Origin: Gemmataceae bacterium
Lineage (GTDB): Bacteria > Planctomycetota > Planctomycetia > Gemmatales > Gemmataceae
Length of the DNA: 9,640 nt
Direction of reading: 5' to 3'
NCBI GenBank assembly: GCA_026418875.1
Contig: JAOAAM010000261.1
Coordinates: 1-9,640 of the forward strand
The notes beneath the pieces are model-generated. The model ran no database searches and was not told the DNA's origin. It saw nothing but the letters and a program-made list of their open reading frames with translations. Below, in pieces: positions 6,888 through 9,640 of the stretch (within the stretch, counting starts at the first letter, position 1; every line of letters begins with the position of its first letter). The position numbers and the translations under genes were made by a program.

Positions 6888-8446
6888 GCGGGCGGGTGGC
6901 GATCGTTGGTGCGGGTCCGGGCGGATTGGCCGCGGCCATGATTCTGGCGCGGGCTGGCTGCGATGTCCAAGTCTTCGAACGAGCCAATGTCCCGGGCGGC
7001 CGTACCTCGACCCTGACCCTCGATGGATTTCGGTTCGACGTCGGGCCTACGTTCTTCCTCTACCCACGCATCTTGGAAGAGATTTTCCTTAGCGTCGGTC
7101 GGGACTTGGAAGATGAAGTCAAGATGGTCCGTCTCGACCCGATGTATCGGCTGATTTACGGCGACGGCTCCACGCTGGACGTCACCAGCCACGTCGAGCG
7201 GATGGAGCGGGAGATCGCCCGGCTCTCGCCGGACGATGCTGCCGGGTATGTCCGCTTCATGGCCGAGAACCGAGTCAAGTTCGAGCGGTTTCGGCCGTGC
7301 CTGCAAATGCCCTTCGGCGGTTGGTCTGACCTGTTGCGTTGGCCTGTCTTTCGGCTGTTGCCTTGGCTGCGGCCGTGGGCCTCGGTCGACGGTGCGCTCC
7401 AACGCTACTTCCGCGATCCTCGTGTTCGGCTGGCATTCACCTTCCAGTCGAAGTACCTCGGGATGTCGCCCTTCAAATGCCCCAGCTTGTTCACGATCCT
7501 TTCGTACCTGGAACACGACTACGGCGTCTATCACCCGATTGGGGGTTGTGCGGCGGTGACGGCCACGATGGCGCGGATTGCCGAAGAACTCGGTGCCGAG
7601 ATCCACTTGGGAGAGCAGGTCGAGCAACTGAAGTTCCAAGGCCGACGTGTCGTGGGGTTGCGGACCGGACGAGGCGAATATGAAGCCGATGCGGTGATCA
7701 TCAACGCCGACTTTGCCCGGGCAATGCGTCGCTTAGTCCCCAATCATCTCCGCCGACGATGGTCCGATGCCCGGATCGCCCGCAAACGGTTCTCGTGTTC
7801 GACCTTCATGCTTTACCTTGGGCTGCGCGGACAATTGCCTCACCTTCGGCATCACACCATTTACCTGCCACGCGACTACGAGCAGGTGGTCGCCGACATT
7901 GATACGAACCACCGACTGTCGGAAGATCCGGCACTTTATGTGCAAAATGCCTGCGTGACTGACCCGGAACTGGCTCCCCCAGGGCACAGCACGCTGTATG
8001 TCCTGGTTCCCGTCACGCACCAACATCCCAACGTGGATTGGTCGCGAGAACGTGCCGGCTTCCGTGCCCGGGTGCTTCGCCAGTTGAGAGAGCGCCTCGG
8101 GATCGAGGATGTGGAGCGGCGGATCGTTGCCGAACGAGTCGTGACCCCCGACGATTGGGACACGAATTACGAAATCCACTTGGGGGCGACGTTCAATCTG
8201 GCGCACAATCTGGACCAGATGCTGCATCGTCGACCGAACAATCGTTTCGAGGAGTTGGACGGCGTGTACCTCACCGGCGGCGGCACCCATCCCGGGAGCG
8301 GGTTGCCGGGGATCTTCGAGTCGGCCCGAATCGCTTGCCGCTTGCTGCTCGAGGACCGCGGCCAGCCGACAGACTGGCTGCATCCGATGCCCGACGGCTA
8401 TTCGTCCGGCGAACCAACCCATCTGTGTTTAGGGGGATCCGCGTGA
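6884..8446 (+). CDS. CrtI/CrtN-type carotenoid desaturase/oxidase (FAD), first of two
   Basis: The 520-residue protein is a flavin oxidoreductase of the phytoene/diapophytoene desaturase family. The N-terminal dinucleotide fold has GAGPGG at 9-14 and an acidic end-of-strand residue E32 (FER), then PGGRTSTL at 37-44 and FDVGPTFF at 51-58. A GMSPFKCPSLF segment is in the middle. The C-terminus carries GGGTHPGSGLPG within about 462-491, the closing FAD motif of this family, with a 29-residue tail after it. It should dehydrogenate the polyene made by the synthase just upstream, with which it overlaps by ATGA. Whether it acts on squalene, diapophytoene or phytoene, and how many double bonds it adds, cannot be read from sequence. 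The next gene overlaps its stop by GTGA, so the three genes are probably translationally coupled. Confidence 0.88.
   Translation: MSGRVAIVGAGPGGLAAAMILARAGCDVQVFERANVPGGRTSTLTLDGFRFDVGPTFFLYPRILEEIFLSVGRDLEDEVKMVRLDPMYRLIYGDGSTLDVTSHVERMEREIARLSPDDAAGYVRFMAENRVKFERFRPCLQMPFGGWSDLLRWPVFRLLPWLRPWASVDGALQRYFRDPRVRLAFTFQSKYLGMSPFKCPSLFTILSYLEHDYGVYHPIGGCAAVTATMARIAEELGAEIHLGEQVEQLKFQGRRVVGLRTGRGEYEADAVIINADFARAMRRLVPNHLRRRWSDARIARKRFSCSTFMLYLGLRGQLPHLRHHTIYLPRDYEQVVADIDTNHRLSEDPALYVQNACVTDPELAPPGHSTLYVLVPVTHQHPNVDWSRERAGFRARVLRQLRERLGIEDVERRIVAERVVTPDDWDTNYEIHLGATFNLAHNLDQMLHRRPNNRFEELDGVYLTGGGTHPGSGLPGIFESARIACRLLLEDRGQPTDWLHPMPDGYSSGEPTHLCLGGSA
8431..8436 (+). promoter_or_regulatory. Ribosome binding site deciding a GTG start for the second oxidoreductase
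   Basis: AGGGGG is followed by six bases and then GTG at 8443-8445, which overlaps the previous stop TGA (8444-8446). The in-frame ATG at 8458 is 21 bases away, too far for this site, so the GTG is favoured. Confidence 0.6.
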
Positions 8447-9640
8447 CAGAGACGTCTATGGTGCGCGTCGCCGTCGTCGGTGGCGGTCTGGGAGGATTGG
8501 CCGCTGCCTGCACCTTGGCAGGCCGAGGATACCAGGTCACGTTGTTCGAGAAGAATGACTGGCTGGGCGGAAAAGCCGCCGTGTTGGAGGTCGATGGCTA
8601 CCGCTTCGACATGGGGCCGACGATCTTGACCCTCCCGTCCGTCCTCGACCGCATCTTCGAGGACACTGGTGTCCAACGTCGCGATTACCTCGACCTGATC
8701 CGGCTCGACCCGCAATGGCGTTGTTTCTTCGAGAGCGGCCGGACTCTGGACCTGACCGAGAACATCGAGTCGATGGCCCAGCGGTGCGAGAGTTGGCAGA
8801 GCGGCTTGGGCAGGGGTTACCGTCAGTTCATGACCTATGCCGAGAGAATGCATCGCATCTCGGATGCGTTTTTCTTCTGGCGGCCGATCGACCGATTCTC
8901 CGAGATCGCCTTCCGCATGCCACGAACCTCCCCGGGACTCATCCGCGATGCGTTGGGGATGCGCTTGGGACACTCGGTGGCCGGGACGGTTCGCCGCTTC
9001 TTGCCGCAACCCGAAGTGGCTCAAATGGTGGACCATTTCACGCAGTACGTCGGCTCGGCTCCGGACCAATCCCCGGCCGTTTTGTGTGGCATCGCCCACA
9101 TGCAGACGACCGAAGGCATCCACTACCCGCGTGGCGGCATCCGCGCGGTTCCCGACGCCTTGGTGCGGCGAGCCAGGGAACTCGGCGTCGATCTTCGTCC
9201 CGGCTTGGGAGTGAAACAGCTCCGGACCGATTCGTCCGGGCGGGTCAACGGGGTAGTTACGGAAGATGGCCGTGCCCACGATTTCGATGCCGTCGTCTCC
9301 AATATGGATGCCGTCCGAACCTATCGCGAGTTGCTTGGCGGCTCGGCGGCTCAAGCGTTCTTGCGTCGTCGCAGTTACGAACCGGCCTGCTCCGGCGTGG
9401 TGTTGTACCTCGGCCTCGATCGCCGCTACGAGCAGCTGTGCCATCACAACTTCGTCTTCTCGCGCGACCCGGAAGAAGAATTCGCTTGGATTTATCGGAA
9501 GGGTGAACCGGCCCCCGACCCGACCTGCTACGTTTGCGCTCCAGCCGTGACCGAGCCAGAGGTGGCCCCACCGGGCGGCGAGGCTCTTTACATCCTGGTC
9601 CACACTCCGTACCTGCGACCGCATCACGATTGGTCCAAGA
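8443..9640 (+). CDS. CrtI/CrtN-type carotenoid desaturase/oxidase (FAD), second of two, 3' end outside window
   Basis: The frame is open from the GTG at 8443 to the window end, 399 codons, so the C-terminal closing motif of the family is not seen. The fold begins with GGGLGG at 13-18, E36 (FEK), LGGKAAVLEVDGYRFDMGPT at about 41-60. Further on, a HYPRGGIRAVPDAL segment (about 227-240) resembles the YPxGG region of CrtI, CrtN and CrtP enzymes. It is clearly a paralogue of the gene before it but well diverged, as expected for enzymes working at successive steps: for example one introducing double bonds and one adding more or oxidising an end group as CrtP does. The ATG at 8458 is an alternative start. 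The four-base GTGA overlap and the ribosome site tie it to the operon. Confidence 0.85.
   Translation, partial: MTETSMVRVAVVGGGLGGLAAACTLAGRGYQVTLFEKNDWLGGKAAVLEVDGYRFDMGPTILTLPSVLDRIFEDTGVQRRDYLDLIRLDPQWRCFFESGRTLDLTENIESMAQRCESWQSGLGRGYRQFMTYAERMHRISDAFFFWRPIDRFSEIAFRMPRTSPGLIRDALGMRLGHSVAGTVRRFLPQPEVAQMVDHFTQYVGSAPDQSPAVLCGIAHMQTTEGIHYPRGGIRAVPDALVRRARELGVDLRPGLGVKQLRTDSSGRVNGVVTEDGRAHDFDAVVSNMDAVRTYRELLGGSAAQAFLRRRSYEPACSGVVLYLGLDRRYEQLCHHNFVFSRDPEEEFAWIYRKGEPAPDPTCYVCAPAVTEPEVAPPGGEALYILVHTPYLRPHHDWSK

Noticed and set aside
6527..7639. 370-codon open frame on the - strand
   Set aside because: It is a shadow of the synthase 3' end and the first oxidoreductase. It has no recognisable motif and a low-complexity composition.
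8398..9627. 409-codon open frame on the - strand
   Set aside because: It is antisense to the second CrtI/CrtN-type oxidoreductase, whose FAD motifs are unmistakable. Long antisense frames are usual in GC-rich DNA, and this one shows no family motif.

Overview
The window looks like chromosomal DNA from a planctomycete, probably a Gemmata/Isosphaera-type lineage. That placement is inferred from the high GC content, the HEAT plus FG-GAP/VCBS plus ASPIC/UnbV exported protein, the long two-heme MauG/CCP-type cytochrome, the DUF1499 protein and the carotenoid oxidoreductase pair. No RNA gene, insertion sequence, CRISPR array or phage gene is visible.

Left part (about 126-3479, + strand): one very long reading frame for an exported or membrane-anchored protein. 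It has N-terminal HEAT repeats, a Pro/Gly-rich linker and a Ca-binding beta-propeller, and is cut by a single in-frame TGA at 2814-2816. The same frame continues for 220 further codons with the end of the propeller and a well-preserved ASPIC/UnbV domain. The TGA is followed by Asn-Cys and by compact hairpins at the distance of a bacterial SECIS. The four other genes whose ends lie in the window all stop with TGA, so the genetic code is not reassigned. Selenocysteine readthrough is the most interesting reading; a nonsense mutation or a sequence error is the alternative.

Middle (3507-5815): a convergent gene on the - strand for a two-heme cytochrome c of the MauG/cytochrome c peroxidase superfamily. 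A 242-bp divergent intergenic region follows, carrying an 18-bp direct repeat and a small inverted repeat. Then comes a small membrane-anchored DUF1499 protein on the + strand, whose stop codon lies inside a strong hairpin.

Right part (5952-9640, + strand): a tightly coupled isoprenoid operon. A squalene/phytoene-synthase-family enzyme overlaps a CrtI/CrtN-type FAD oxidoreductase by ATGA, which overlaps a second, diverged CrtI/CrtN-type oxidoreductase by GTGA. The second one runs off the window. The synthase should condense two prenyl diphosphates, and the two oxidoreductases should desaturate or oxidise the product to a carotenoid. The motif style of the synthase is closer to squalene synthases than to CrtB, which favours a C30 carotenoid route.
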